From positions 30,875 through 94,874 of the forward strand of contig NZ_SSOD01000021.1 of the NCBI RefSeq assembly GCF_004801305.1: a stretch of DNA of 64,000 bases. Direction: 5' to 3'. This document shows, one piece after another, positions 51,501 through 61,333 of the stretch. The stretch comes from Pseudothauera rhizosphaerae (lineage in GTDB: Bacteria; Pseudomonadota; Gammaproteobacteria; Burkholderiales; Rhodocyclaceae). The stretch's first letter is position 1; every line of letters starts with the position of its first letter. A program made the position numbers and the translations under genes. Under the pieces are notes generated by a model, which was not told the origin of the DNA, searched no databases, and was given only the letters and a program-made list of their open reading frames with translations.

Positions 51501-54500
51501 ATGACCGACCTGAGCGTGGCCAAGAAGCTGGTCCCATACAAGCCCAAGAACAAGGTGCGTTTCGTCACCGCGGCGTCGCTGTTCGATGGCCACGACGCCT
51601 CCATCAACATCATGCGCCGCATCCTGCAGGCGACCGGCGCCGAGGTCATCCACCTGGGCCACAACCGCTCGGTGGGGGAGATCGTCAACGCGGCGCTGCA
51701 GGAGGACGTGCAGGGCATCGCCATCACCAGCTACCAGGGCGGCCACGTCGAGTTCTTCAAGTACATGATCGACCTGCTCAAGGCCAACGGCGGCGAGAAC
51801 ATCAAGGTCTTCGGCGGCGGCGGCGGGGTCATCGTGCCGTCCGAGATCAGGGAACTGCACGATTACGGCGTGACCCGCATCTACGCACCCGAGGACGGCG
51901 CGACCCTGGGCCTGCAGGGCATGATCAACGATGTGGTGGAGAGGTCGGATTTCGACCTGTCCGGCGCCGCGCCTAAATCCGCGGCCGAAATCCTCAAGCA
52001 GCTCGCCGCCGGCAACCGCCGCGCGCTGGCGCACGTGATCACCGCGCTGGAAAACGGCGCCTGTGGCGACGACGTGAAGCAGGCGCTGAAGGATGCCGCC
52101 GCCAAGGTCAGGACGCCGACCCTGGGCATCACCGGCACCGGCGGCGCCGGCAAGAGCTCGCTGACCGACGAACTGGTGCGCCGCTTCCGGCTCGATCAGG
52201 AAGACAAACTCAAGCTCGCCATCGTCTCCATCGACCCCTCGCGCAAACGCACCGGCGGCGCGCTGCTGGGCGACCGCATCCGCATGAACGCGATCGAGCA
52301 CGACAACATCTTCATGCGCTCGCTCGCCACCCGCGACACCGGCTCGGAAGTATCGGCCGCGCTGCCCGAGGTCGTCGCCGCCTGCAAGCTGGCGGGCTTC
52401 GACCTGGTGATTGTCGAGACCTCCGGCATCGGCCAGGGCGATGCGGCCATCGTGCCCTTCGTGGACCTCTCGCTCTACGTGATGACGCCCGAATTCGGTG
52501 CCGCCAGCCAGCTCGAGAAGATCGACATGCTGGACTTCGCCGATTTCATCGCCATCAACAAATTCGACCGCAAGGGCGCGGATGACGCGCTGCGCGACGT
52601 GCGCAAGCAATACCAGCGCAACCGCGAACTGTTCAACCAGCCGGCCGACGACATGCCGGTGTTCGGCACCCAGGCCAGCCGCTTCAACGACGACGGCGTC
52701 ACCGCGCTGTACCAGGCCATCTTCCCGAAGCTACTGGAAAAGGGCCTCAAGGCCAAGTCAGGGAAGCTGCCCAGGGTCACGGTGAAGGCATCGAGCAAGG
52801 GCCGCGCCATCGTCCCGGCCGAGCGCATCCGCTATCTGGCCGAGATCGCCGACACCGTGCGCGACTACCACAAGCACGTGCAGCAGCAGGCCCGTATCGC
52901 CCGCGAACGCCAGTCGCTGAAGACCGCCAAGGCGCTGTTCGAGCAGTGCGGCAAGGACATCGGTTCGTTCGACGAGATGATCTCGTGGAAGGACGGTGAA
53001 CTCACCCCCGCGGCGAAGAAGCTGCTGGAACAATGGCCCACCGAAAAGGCGCTCTACGCCGCCGACGAATACGTGGTGAAGATCCGCGACAAGGAGATCC
53101 GCACCAAGCTGACGAGTGAATCCCTGTCCGGCACGAAGATCCGCAAGGTGTCCCTGCCCGGCTTCGACGACGAGGGTGAGACGCTCAAATTCCTGATGAA
53201 GGAAAACGTCCCCGGCTCCTTCCCCTACACGGCCGGCGTGTTCGCCTTCAAGCGCGAGGGCGAGGACCCGACGCGGATGTTCGCCGGCGAAGGCGACGCC
53301 TTCCGCACCAACCGCCGCTTCAAGAAGGTCTCCGAGGGCATGCCGGCGCATCGCCTCAGCACCGCCTTCGACTCGGTCACGCTCTACGGCTGCGACCCCG
53401 ACCTGCGCCCGGACATCTACGGCAAGATCGGCAACTCCGGCGTCAGCATCGCCACGCTGGACGACATGAAGGTGCTCTACGACGGCTTCGACCTGTGCTG
53501 CCCGACCACCTCGGTCTCCATGACCATCAACGGCCCGGCGCCCATCATCCTGGCCTTCTTCTTCAACACCGCGCTGGACCAGCAGCTCGCCAAGTTCAAG
53601 GCCGACAACGGCCGCGAGCCCACCGAGGACGAATACGCCAAGATCAGGGCCTGGACGCTGTCGTCCGTGCGCGGCACGGTGCAGGCCGACATCCTCAAGG
53701 AAGACCAGGGCCAGAACACCTGCATCTTCAGCACCGAGTTCGCGCTGAAGATGATGGGCGACATCCAGGAATACTTCGTGCACCACAAGGTGCAGAACTT
53801 CTACTCGGTGTCGATCTCCGGCTACCACATCGCCGAAGCCGGCGCCAACCCGATCAGCCAGCTCGCCTTCACGCTCGCCAACGGCTTCACCTACGTGGAA
53901 AGCTACCTCGCGCGCGGCATGCACATCGACGACTTCGCGCCCAACCTTAGCTTCTTCTTCTCCAACGGCATGGACCCGGAATACACGGTGATCGGCCGCG
54001 TCGCGCGCCGCATCTGGGCGGTGGCGATGAAGAACAAGTACGGCGCCAACGAGCGCAGCCAGAAGCTGAAGTACCACGTGCAGACTTCGGGCCGCTCGCT
54101 GCACGTGCAGGAAATGGACTTCAACGACATCCGTACCACGCTGCAGGCGCTGATCGCCATCTACGACAACTGCAACAGCCTGCACACCAACGCCTACGAC
54201 GAGGCCATCACCACGCCGACCGAGGAGAGCGTGCGGCGGGCGATGGCGATCCAGCTCATCATCAACCGCGAGTGGGGCTTGGCGAAGAACGAGAACCCCA
54301 ACCAGGGCAGCTTCATCGTCGAAGAACTCACCGACCTCGTGGAAGAAGCCGTGCTCAAGGAGTTCGAAGCCATCGCCAGCCGCGGCGGCGTGCTCGGCGC
54401 CATGGAAACCGGCTACCAGCGCGGCAAAATCCAGGAGGAATCGCTGTACTACGAGCACAAGAAGCACGACGGCTCCTACCCCATCATCGGCGTGAACACC

Positions 54501-54767
54501 TTTCTCAACCCCAAGGGCCAGGCGCAGCAGGAGATCGAACTGGCGCGCTCCACCGAAGAGGAAAAGCAGAGCCAGCTCAAGCGTCTGAAGGACTTCCACG
54601 CCCGCAACGCCAAGGAATCGCCCAAGTGGCAGGCCAAGCTGCAGCAGACCGTGATCGACAACGGCAACGTGTTCGAGGTGCTGGTGGACGCGGTGCGCTA
54701 CTGCTCCCTGGGGCAGATCACCGGGGCGCTGTACCAGGTGGGGGGGCAGTACCGGCGCAGCATGTGA
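51501..54767 (+). CDS. icmF: Fused isobutyryl-CoA mutase IcmF
   Basis: A 1088-residue fusion. N-terminal cobalamin domain with FDGHDAS (His ligand); MeaB-like G-domain with [27 protein letters not shown] and the nucleotide motif NKFD; C-terminal mutase barrel with [11 protein letters not shown] and [15 protein letters not shown]. It interconverts isobutyryl-CoA and n-butyryl-CoA (some homologues take pivalyl-CoA). The G-domain handles cofactor loading, so no separate MeaB is needed. Strong GGAAGGAG ribosome site. With the mutase operon, this makes two distinct B12 mutases in the window. Confidence 0.95.
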   Translation: MTDLSVAKKLVPYKPKNKVRFVTAASLFDGHDASINIMRRILQATGAEVIHLGHNRSVGEIVNAALQEDVQGIAITSYQGGHVEFFKYMIDLLKANGGENIKVFGGGGGVIVPSEIRELHDYGVTRIYAPEDGATLGLQGMINDVVERSDFDLSGAAPKSAAEILKQLAAGNRRALAHVITALENGACGDDVKQALKDAAAKVRTPTLGITGTGGAGKSSLTDELVRRFRLDQEDKLKLAIVSIDPSRKRTGGALLGDRIRMNAIEHDNIFMRSLATRDTGSEVSAALPEVVAACKLAGFDLVIVETSGIGQGDAAIVPFVDLSLYVMTPEFGAASQLEKIDMLDFADFIAINKFDRKGADDALRDVRKQYQRNRELFNQPADDMPVFGTQASRFNDDGVTALYQAIFPKLLEKGLKAKSGKLPRVTVKASSKGRAIVPAERIRYLAEIADTVRDYHKHVQQQARIARERQSLKTAKALFEQCGKDIGSFDEMISWKDGELTPAAKKLLEQWPTEKALYAADEYVVKIRDKEIRTKLTSESLSGTKIRKVSLPGFDDEGETLKFLMKENVPGSFPYTAGVFAFKREGEDPTRMFAGEGDAFRTNRRFKKVSEGMPAHRLSTAFDSVTLYGCDPDLRPDIYGKIGNSGVSIATLDDMKVLYDGFDLCCPTTSVSMTINGPAPIILAFFFNTALDQQLAKFKADNGREPTEDEYAKIRAWTLSSVRGTVQADILKEDQGQNTCIFSTEFALKMMGDIQEYFVHHKVQNFYSVSISGYHIAEAGANPISQLAFTLANGFTYVESYLARGMHIDDFAPNLSFFFSNGMDPEYTVIGRVARRIWAVAMKNKYGANERSQKLKYHVQTSGRSLHVQEMDFNDIRTTLQALIAIYDNCNSLHTNAYDEAITTPTEESVRRAMAIQLIINREWGLAKNENPNQGSFIVEELTDLVEEAVLKEFEAIASRGGVLGAMETGYQRGKIQEESLYYEHKKHDGSYPIIGVNTFLNPKGQAQQEIELARSTEEEKQSQLKRLKDFHARNAKESPKWQAKLQQTVIDNGNVFEVLVDAVRYCSLGQITGALYQVGGQYRRSM

Positions 54768-54796
54768 GACGTGCGCCGCCGGCAGGCGGCGCCCTG

Positions 54797-55192
54797 TCAG
54801 GTTTCCACCACCTTCACTTCGGGCGCGATGCCGGCCTCACGCGCCGCCTTGCAGAAATTCCGGTCGAATGTGTGCATGAGTGCCGTGCCGCAGGCGGCCA
54901 AGTGCATCGCGTCGGCAAAGTCGGCGCCCTCGGCATACCAGTCGAGGGCGTTGCGCACCTCTTCCGCGGCTTCGACGACGGTGTCGTCGGCTTCCAGCAG
55001 GGCGCCAAAGAACGCCAGCAATTCGGACGGCGTCTTGCGGTAACGGGCGCGCAGCACCCATTCGGTTTCGAGCAGCACCGTGCGGGACAGAAAGATGGTG
55101 TTGCCGGCGATCAGTTCGCGCACGGCGGCCACCTGCTCGGGATGGTCGGCCACCAAGGCGCGCACCAGCATGTTGGTGTCCAGCGCAATCAA
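54797..55192 (-). CDS. vapC: VapC-type PIN-domain toxin
   Basis: 131 aa with PIN-domain acidic residues Asp5 (ALDTNML), Glu42/44 (LLETEW), Asp91/94 (GADFADAMH) and Asp110 (TFDRNF). VapC toxins are RNases. The start overlaps the antitoxin stop by 4 bp (ATGA), the standard toxin-antitoxin coupling. Confidence 0.9.
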   Translation of the reverse strand: MIALDTNMLVRALVADHPEQVAAVRELIAGNTIFLSRTVLLETEWVLRARYRKTPSELLAFFGALLEADDTVVEAAEEVRNALDWYAEGADFADAMHLAACGTALMHTFDRNFCKAAREAGIAPEVKVVET

Positions 55193-55464
55193 CGGGCCTG
55201 TCCTTTCACCATGTCCTCGTCGGCACCGTACTCCACCGGCTGGCAGAGCGCTTCGGTGGATAGCGGCGGTCCGTCGTGCTTGAGCGAGCCGATCAGGTCC
55301 GCGAAGCGGCGGCCGGTCTTCTTCGGAATGGCTTTCAGGGTGACGCCGGAGGCGCTCGAAACCAGCGTGAGCTGGGTCCCGGCCTCCCAGTGCAGTGCTT
55401 CCCGAATCTCCTTGGGAATCACGATCTGGCCCTTGCTGGACAGGGTGGTGGTAGCGGTGGGCAT
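55189..55464 (-). CDS. AbrB/MazE-type antitoxin
   Basis: 91 aa from ATG at 55464 with a swapped-hairpin AbrB domain: TTLSSKGQIVIPKEIREALHWEAGTQL. The C-terminal tail would bind the toxin. It precedes vapC in the operon. A longer frame to 55530 lacks support. Confidence 0.9.
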   Translation of the reverse strand: MPTATTTLSSKGQIVIPKEIREALHWEAGTQLTLVSSASGVTLKAIPKKTGRRFADLIGSLKHDGPPLSTEALCQPVEYGADEDMVKGQAR

Positions 55465-55480
55465 GGGATGTCCCAGGTTG

Positions 55481-55497
55481 GTAAGAATAAAAGTAAG
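55481..55497. promoter_or_regulatory. Direct repeat upstream of the antitoxin gene
   Basis: GTAAG occurs at 55481-55485 and 55493-55497, 12 bp apart (about one helical turn), 17 bp upstream of the antitoxin start. It is a plausible autoregulatory site of the toxin-antitoxin pair. Confidence 0.35.
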
Positions 55498-55557
55498 ACA
55501 GATTGTCGGCCCGGCTTCAGCGCTTGGCAAGACGGTTCGTCGTCGCCGAGTGCCGGG

Positions 55558-56142
55558 TCAGGGCTGATCGCGCGGCACGCCCTCGTCCGCCACCGCGATC
55601 CCTGCCGCCAGCCCGCCGGCCCCGAGGGCGCCGCCGCCCGCGCCCCCGCCGCCTCCTCCACCGCCCCGGCCTTCACCCCGGCCGCCGCCTTCCCCCTCGC
55701 CGCGCCCGGCGCGCTGGCTGCGGCCGGGGCCGGAGGGGGGCAGCGCGAGGCGGGGCGGGATGGGCTCCAGCCCCAGTTGGGCGCGCAGGTCTGCACGTAG
55801 CGATTCGACCAGCGGCTGGTAGTCCACCGCCTCGTCGCGTTTCAACGCGGTAGCGGCGCGGGCGGCCAGTTCCACCTGATCCAGCGAGCCGAACAGCACG
55901 ATGTCCGCCAGGGTTTCCTCGATCTGCGCGCCGTGCTCTGCCGCGGCCGGCGTGAACGAGCCGGCCAGCGAACGGTAGGCGGCCACCAGGGACTTCAGGC
56001 GTTCGGTTTCCTGGCGGTTCTCGCGCTGGCGGCGTTGCTGCACGCGCTGCATGACGACGATGCGGATGGTCAGCAGCACCACCGCGAGGACCAGTGAGGC
56101 GATCAGTGTCAGCGGCAGGGTGCCGAGGTCGGTCAGGCGCAT
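55558..56142 (-). CDS. Membrane-anchored hypothetical protein with glycine-rich tail
   Basis: 194 aa. One N-terminal membrane helix (about residues 8-32), then a charged coiled-coil segment (QQRRQRENRQETERLKSLV), a conserved-looking helical middle (IEETLADIVLFGSLDQVELAARA) and a low-complexity Gly/Arg/Glu-rich tail from about residue 135. I do not recognise a function. The sensible membrane helix and middle domain argue that the gene is real. The tail could be disordered. It is followed by the toxin-antitoxin locus and preceded by a 153-bp gap with nothing evident. Confidence 0.7.
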   Translation of the reverse strand: MRLTDLGTLPLTLIASLVLAVVLLTIRIVVMQRVQQRRQRENRQETERLKSLVAAYRSLAGSFTPAAAEHGAQIEETLADIVLFGSLDQVELAARAATALKRDEAVDYQPLVESLRADLRAQLGLEPIPPRLALPPSGPGRSQRAGRGEGEGGGRGEGRGGGGGGGGAGGGALGAGGLAAGIAVADEGVPRDQP

Positions 56143-56295
56143 GGCGGTCGGGGGAAGGGGCTCATGGGATCGCGGAGCCGCGCACGGCGCCGATTGTGCG
56201 CCGAATGGGCGGAGGGTGAAAGGCCGGGGCCGCCCCCCTTCGATGCCGATACGCGACCCGGGGCGGGGGTCGCCGGGACCGCCTTCATCCGCGGC

Positions 56296-57264
56296 TCAGG
56301 CGGACGTCAGCACCGGCGCGGGACGCGGCGTCCGCCGCGGTGCGCTGCGCGGGCCGACCGGTTCCACGGCCGCCGGCAGGTTGGCGGCGATCAGTTCACC
56401 GAGCCAGCGCACGGTGTCCGCGCGCGGATAGCGGCGGCGCCACACCAGACCGATGGTGCGGTAGGCGTCGGGCGCGTCGAAGGCGCGCAACTGCACCAGG
56501 TCGTCGCCCACCGAACCCACGCCCGGCAGGGCGGCGAGCGCGGGCAGCAGCGTACAGCCCGCGCCGGCGGCCACCATCTGGCGCAGCGTCTCCAGGCTGG
56601 TGGCCTTCAGTTCGTCGCGTTCCTGCACCGAGGCCGGGCCGCAGATCGCCAGCGCCTGGTCGCGCAGGCAGTGGCCTTCCTCCAACAGCAGCAGGTTCTC
56701 GCCGGCGAGTTCGGCGGCGCCGATCTGCCGCCGGGCGGCCAGGCGGTGGCCCTTGGGCAGGGCGACGAGAAAGGCTTCGTGGAACAGTTCCCGCGTTTCG
56801 ACCTCGGCGCCGTGCACCGGCAGGGCGAGCAGCAGCGCGTCCAGGCGGTACTGGCTCATCCGTTCGAGCAACTTGGCGGTGAGGTCTTCGCGCAGATACA
56901 GGCGCAGGTCGGGGAAGTGCTGGCGGATGGCCGGCAGCAGGTGGGGGATCAGGTAGGGGCCCAGGGTGGGGATCACCCCCAGGCGCAGCGGGCCGTCGAG
57001 GGGGTCGTGGCCCTGGCGGGCCAGTTCGCGGATCTGGCTGACGACGTCCAGCGCCGCCCGCGCCCGCTCGATGATCTTCTCGCCGATGGGCGTCGGCACC
57101 AGGTGGTGCCTGTTGCGCTCGAACACGGTCACGCCCAGATAGTCCTCGAGCTTCTTCAACTGGGTGCTCAAGGTCGGCTGGCCCACGTGACAGGCCTCGG
57201 CTGCGCGGGCGAAATGCCCTTCGTCGGCGAGCGCAACGATGTACCGCAATTCCTGCAGCGTCAT
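56296..57264 (-). CDS. oxyR: Hydrogen peroxide sensor OxyR
   Basis: A 322-residue LysR-type regulator. HTH with LADEGHFARAAEACHVGQPTLSTQLKKLE. The redox pair falls exactly at the E. coli positions, Cys199 and Cys208, in EEGHCLRDQALAICG. It activates peroxide defence genes. It is divergent from the cupredoxin/cbb3-like oxidase cluster across a 218-bp gap, in which I see no clear OxyR site, so control of that cluster is unproven. The C-terminal tail is slightly longer and Pro/Arg-rich. Confidence 0.95.
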   Translation of the reverse strand: MTLQELRYIVALADEGHFARAAEACHVGQPTLSTQLKKLEDYLGVTVFERNRHHLVPTPIGEKIIERARAALDVVSQIRELARQGHDPLDGPLRLGVIPTLGPYLIPHLLPAIRQHFPDLRLYLREDLTAKLLERMSQYRLDALLLALPVHGAEVETRELFHEAFLVALPKGHRLAARRQIGAAELAGENLLLLEEGHCLRDQALAICGPASVQERDELKATSLETLRQMVAAGAGCTLLPALAALPGVGSVGDDLVQLRAFDAPDAYRTIGLVWRRRYPRADTVRWLGELIAANLPAAVEPVGPRSAPRRTPRPAPVLTSA

Positions 57265-57482
57265 GTTGGGGTTCTCTGTACCGGGGATCTTCTTCGCCCC
57301 CGTGCATGGAGTCTAGTCAACCGCGCCGCCCAGACAAGGACCGCGTTCGATCGCGCCGTCCATCAATGAAGGTCATCTACACAATGAATTTGCGCCTGCT
57401 GCGGGGTTTGCTTGAATCCGGACAAAGAAAGTCCGCATGGCGCCGGTGAGGCGCGCAACGGTGTGGGCGCAAGGAGAGAGAC

Positions 57483-58199
57483 ATGGGCAAGCCGGTCATG
57501 GCCGCGCTTGCGCTTGGGGTGCTGGCGCTTGCGTCGGCGAGCCCCGGCGTATCGGCCTACGAGGTCATCAGCGTCGGTAGCGGCGGCGCGATCGAAGGCA
57601 AGGTGCGCTTCCTGGGCAACGTCCCGGTCAGGAAGATCATCCCCACCAAGGACCGCGAGGTGTGCGGCGGCACGCGCGACGAGCCGCAGGTGCGCGTCGG
57701 CGCGGACCATGCCGTGCAGGACGCGGTGGTCTATCTGAAGGAGGTCGCCCGCGGCAAGGCCTGGGGCGACTCGGACCGCGTGCCGGTGCTCGACCAGGAG
57801 AAATGCGTGTTCCAGCCCGCGCTGCAGGTGATCCGGCCGGGGACGCTGGACGTGCGCAATTCCGACCCGGTGCTGCACAACACGCACGGCTTCTACGGGC
57901 GGCGCACCGCCTTCAATCTCGCCCTGCCGGACAAGGACGCGCAGATCCGCGTGGACCTGCCGCGCGCCGGCCTGGTGCGTATCGAATGCGACGCCCACGG
58001 CTGGATGCTGGCCCACGTGTACGTGGCCGACAGCCCCTACTACGCGCTCACCGGCGAGGACGGCAGTTTCAGGATCGCCGAGATCCCCCCGGGCGACTAC
58101 GTGCTGGTGGCCACCCAGACCCATACCGGGCCGACCGAGACGCCGGTCAGCGTGAAGGCCGGTGAGACGCTCCAGTTGTCGATCGAACTGGGCAAGTGA
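57483..58199 (+). CDS. Periplasmic cupredoxin-like protein of the oxidase cluster
   Basis: 238 aa with a signal peptide (cut near VSA, residue 25). A beta-sandwich domain carries possible type-1 copper ligands: His132 and His135 in LHNTHGF, Cys169, His172 and Met175 in ECDAHGWML. The C-terminal part (SFRIAEIPPGDYVLVATQT) is like carboxypeptidase-regulatory domains. It could shuttle electrons to the oxidase or chaperone copper. The function is inferred. Ribosome site GGAGAG. It heads a co-directional series running to the window end. Confidence 0.78.
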   Translation: MGKPVMAALALGVLALASASPGVSAYEVISVGSGGAIEGKVRFLGNVPVRKIIPTKDREVCGGTRDEPQVRVGADHAVQDAVVYLKEVARGKAWGDSDRVPVLDQEKCVFQPALQVIRPGTLDVRNSDPVLHNTHGFYGRRTAFNLALPDKDAQIRVDLPRAGLVRIECDAHGWMLAHVYVADSPYYALTGEDGSFRIAEIPPGDYVLVATQTHTGPTETPVSVKAGETLQLSIELGK

Positions 58200-58262
58200 A
58201 GGGGCGAGCGCGCGGAGCCGCAGCGGGAGGCGGCCCCGGCGCGCGGAAAGGAGGGCCAAGAG

Positions 58263-59390
58263 ATGAGCGAACAACAAGGACGATGGCGTAAACCCGCCAG
58301 CCTGCCACTGGTGGCCGAGGGCCGGCCAGATGCCGGCACCTGTATCACGCGGCGCACCTTCCTGCACAAGTCCCTGCTGTACGGCGCCGCCGGGGCGGCG
58401 AGCTACGGCCTGTTCCCGCTGCTCAATACCATCGACCTGGCGTTCGCGCAGACCGGACAGGCCTTCCGTTTCGCCTGGGTGTCGGACACCCACCTGTATC
58501 CGCGCGACGTGAACACCCGCTTCGTCGAGAAGGCGGTGCGCGCCTTCCAGGAAGTGCAGGCCATGGACCCGCCGGCGGACTTCCTGATCTTCGGCGGCGA
58601 CTTGGCGCAACTGGGCGACCCGGTGGAACTGCAACTCGGTGCCGAACTGCTGAAGGAAGTGAAGATCCGCAAGGTCTTCATCCCCGGCGAGCACGACTGG
58701 TACCTGGACATGGGGGCGACCTGGAACAAGATGTTCGGCGCCTCGCCGTGGACCTTCGACCACAAGGGCGTGCGCTTCATCGGCCTGGACACCATCAGCC
58801 GCGCGCCGGATTTCTGGACCCCGCGCAAGATGAGCGCCAAGGAGCGCATGGGCCACATGGCCACGCTGGACGGCACGCTGGGCGGCGCCTGGGCCGCGGT
58901 GGGCGAGGAGCAGTTGCGCTGGCTGGACGGCACGCTGGCGCGCTGGCCCAAGGACCGGCCGGTGGTGGTGTTCACCCACAACCCGCTGTACGAGTACTAC
59001 CCGCCGTGGAACTTCTGGGTGCGCGACTGGCTGCCGGTGCAGGAGATCCTCAAGCCCTTCGCCAACGTCACCAACATCCACGGCCACACCCACCAGGTGC
59101 TCTACAACGAGATCGGCTCCATGCGTTCCATCGGCATGCTGGCGACCTCGTGGCCGTGGCCGTACGGGCCCGAGGGCGTGCCGGCGCTGACCCGGCCCAT
59201 GGTGCGCGCGGACCCGGGCGACCACTTCGACGGGGTGGGCTGGGGCGAGTTGTCCGTGAGCGCCGCCGCCCGGGTGGACAACGAATACCGCATGTGGCGC
59301 AAGACGGTGTACGCCGCGGCGCCGGAGGATTCCGGCACCGACGACAACCGCAACCAGGTGCTGAGTCCGCGCATCGCCGACCGCATCTAG
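58263..59390 (+). CDS. Tat-exported metallophosphoesterase
   Basis: 375 aa. A twin-arginine signal TRRTFLHKS (Arg30-Arg31) plus a hydrophobic stretch indicates folded export. The calcineurin-like metal motifs are complete: SDTHLYP (Asp75, His77), FGGDLAQLGD, GEHDWY in place of the usual GNHD, FTHNPLY and IHGHTHQ. The substrate is unknown. It lies between the cupredoxin-like and cytochrome c genes, so a role in the maturation or lipid environment of the oxidase is possible (inference). Confidence 0.85.
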   Translation: MSEQQGRWRKPASLPLVAEGRPDAGTCITRRTFLHKSLLYGAAGAASYGLFPLLNTIDLAFAQTGQAFRFAWVSDTHLYPRDVNTRFVEKAVRAFQEVQAMDPPADFLIFGGDLAQLGDPVELQLGAELLKEVKIRKVFIPGEHDWYLDMGATWNKMFGASPWTFDHKGVRFIGLDTISRAPDFWTPRKMSAKERMGHMATLDGTLGGAWAAVGEEQLRWLDGTLARWPKDRPVVVFTHNPLYEYYPPWNFWVRDWLPVQEILKPFANVTNIHGHTHQVLYNEIGSMRSIGMLATSWPWPYGPEGVPALTRPMVRADPGDHFDGVGWGELSVSAAARVDNEYRMWRKTVYAAAPEDSGTDDNRNQVLSPRIADRI

Positions 59391-59401
59391 GAGGGACGAC
59401 C

Positions 59402-59860
59402 ATGACCAACCCGAGACGACGCTATCCCCTGATCGCGGTGGCGGTGGTGGCCCTGGCGAGCGTCGGTGCCGGCGCGCGCTGGGCGGTGGCCCACAAGGAG
59501 CCGCACACGGCCGAACAACTGGCCGCGTTCCAGGAAGTGTTCATGGAGCAGGTGAGAACCGGCGACGCCCTGTTCCACGGCGACGCGGAAACCGAGAAGA
59601 AGCTGGGCGTGAAGCTGTCCGCCACCGGCATGGCCTGTGCGATGTGCCATCCCTACACCTCGGACACCCACCCCCACGAGTTCCCGAAGTTCCAGGAGCA
59701 GATGAACGAGTTCGCCACCCTGCGCGACATGATCAACTGGTGCATCGAGAAGCCCAACGAGGGCGAGAAGATCGACCCGGACGGTCCGGCGATGAAGGCG
59801 CTGGAGGCCTACATCTACTGGTCCAACCGGCACTCCAAGCTCGATCCCGGCCGGCACTGA
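59402..59860 (+). CDS. Monoheme c-type cytochrome
   Basis: 152 aa with an N-terminal membrane/signal segment (residues 9-30), so either membrane-anchored or cleaved. It has one heme site, CAMCH (Cys79, Cys82, His83). ATG follows GGAGGG, 11 bp after the phosphatase stop. It is the likely electron donor to the CcoN/CcoO-type oxidase encoded immediately downstream. Confidence 0.87.
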   Translation: MTNPRRRYPLIAVAVVALASVGAGARWAVAHKEPHTAEQLAAFQEVFMEQVRTGDALFHGDAETEKKLGVKLSATGMACAMCHPYTSDTHPHEFPKFQEQMNEFATLRDMINWCIEKPNEGEKIDPDGPAMKALEAYIYWSNRHSKLDPGRH

Positions 59861-59896
59861 GCGGCCGCCGCAGCGGCCGGGGATGGGGGAGGCACG

Positions 59897-61333
59897 ATGA
59901 CAGACGGGAAGACGGCGAACGCCACCCCGGCCGCCACGCCGGCCGAACTCGACGCGCTGGTGGACCGCCCGCTGGTGCTCAAGTGGCTGTACTGGGGGCT
60001 GTTCTGGCTGATGTTCACGCCCAGCATCGGGGTGACCATCTCCACCCTGTTCAACTACCCGGACTACCTGGGCAGTTCGCAATACCTCAGCTTCGGCCGG
60101 CTGCGCCCCATGCACGTCAACGGCGTCATCTTCGGCGCCTTCTCCACGCTCTTCATCGGCCTGTGCCACTACGTGCTGCCGCGCCTGTGCGGGGTGAGGG
60201 TCTGGAAGGGCGAGTGGGGCCACTGGCTGGTGTGGCTGTGGAACCTGACGCTGGTCGCCGGCATGGCCTCCCTCGCGCTGGGCCACAACCAGGGGCTGGA
60301 GGCGGGCGAATTCCCCTTCGTCATCGACGCGCTGATCTTCGCCGTGGTGGCCGTCACCACGGTGCAGTTCCTGGTCACCATCGCCCGCCGCCGCGAACAG
60401 CAGCTCTACGTGGCGGTGTGGTACCTGATAGGCGCCTTCGTGTGGACGGTGATGAACCTGGTCCTGGGCAGCTTCATCCTGCCGTACTCCATCACCGGCA
60501 TCAACAGCGCGGCCTTCCACGGCCTGTTCATCCACTACATCGTCGGCCTGTGGATCACCCCGGCCGGCTACGTGCTGATCTACTACTTCCTGCCCGCCAG
60601 CGTGAAGAACCCCATCTACAGCCACAAGCTGTCCCTGGTGGGGTTCTGGTCGCTGGCCCTGTTCTACCCCTTCGTCGGCATCCACCACTACCTCTACAGC
60701 CCCATCGCCGACTGGGCCGAGACGCTGGCCATCATCACCTCCATGCTGTTGATCGTGCCGGTATGGACCGTGCTGCAGAACTTCTTCGGCACCATGATCG
60801 GGCGCTGGCACAGCTTCGGGGGCAACCTCACCGCCAAGTTCCTCATCATGGGCTCGCTGATGTACCTGGCCGGCTGCTTCCAGGGCTCCACCGAGGCGCT
60901 GCGCTCCATCCAGGAGCCCACCCACTTCAGCGACTTCGTCATCTCCCACTCCCATCTCACCGTGTTCGGCACCTTCGTGGTGTGGGCCATCGCCGGCACC
61001 GTCTACACCATCCCCAAGCTCGCCGGGCGCGAGCTGTGGTCCTTCACGCTGGGCAACTGGTCGTTCTGGCTGATCACCTTCGGCATCAGCCTGATGGGCC
61101 TGGACCTCACCCTGGCCGGGCTGCAGCAGGGCTACATGCTGATGGCCGGCGTCGAGTGGCTCGATTCCCTGGTGGCCATCCGCCCCTACTGGCTGGTGCG
61201 CACCGTGGCCGGCATCTCCATGGACATCGGCATGTCGCTGCTGGTCTATAACCTGATGCGCACCGTGCTCGCCGCGCGCGGCGGCGCGCCCGCGGCGGCG
61301 TCCGGAGCGGTGCCGCAGGGGGCGGCACCATGA
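59897..61333 (+). CDS. ccoN: cbb3-type oxidase catalytic subunit (CcoN-like)
   Basis: A 478-residue heme-copper subunit with about twelve helices. CcoN-type segments: GRLRPMHVNGVIFGAFSTL (heme b ligand), FHGLFIHYIVGLWITPAGYVLIYYFLP (CuB His and the helix VII Tyr region typical of C-type oxidases), VGIHHYLYSP and ISHSHLTVFGTFVVWAIAG. This family uses heme b and has high O2 affinity. The stop overlaps the next start by 4 bp. Confidence 0.92.
   Translation: MTDGKTANATPAATPAELDALVDRPLVLKWLYWGLFWLMFTPSIGVTISTLFNYPDYLGSSQYLSFGRLRPMHVNGVIFGAFSTLFIGLCHYVLPRLCGVRVWKGEWGHWLVWLWNLTLVAGMASLALGHNQGLEAGEFPFVIDALIFAVVAVTTVQFLVTIARRREQQLYVAVWYLIGAFVWTVMNLVLGSFILPYSITGINSAAFHGLFIHYIVGLWITPAGYVLIYYFLPASVKNPIYSHKLSLVGFWSLALFYPFVGIHHYLYSPIADWAETLAIITSMLLIVPVWTVLQNFFGTMIGRWHSFGGNLTAKFLIMGSLMYLAGCFQGSTEALRSIQEPTHFSDFVISHSHLTVFGTFVVWAIAGTVYTIPKLAGRELWSFTLGNWSFWLITFGISLMGLDLTLAGLQQGYMLMAGVEWLDSLVAIRPYWLVRTVAGISMDIGMSLLVYNLMRTVLAARGGAPAAASGAVPQGAAP

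Noticed and set aside
59387..60955. 522-codon minus-strand frame opposite cytochrome c and ccoN
   Set aside because: Antisense shadow. The plus-strand genes have heme motifs, ribosome sites and operon spacing.
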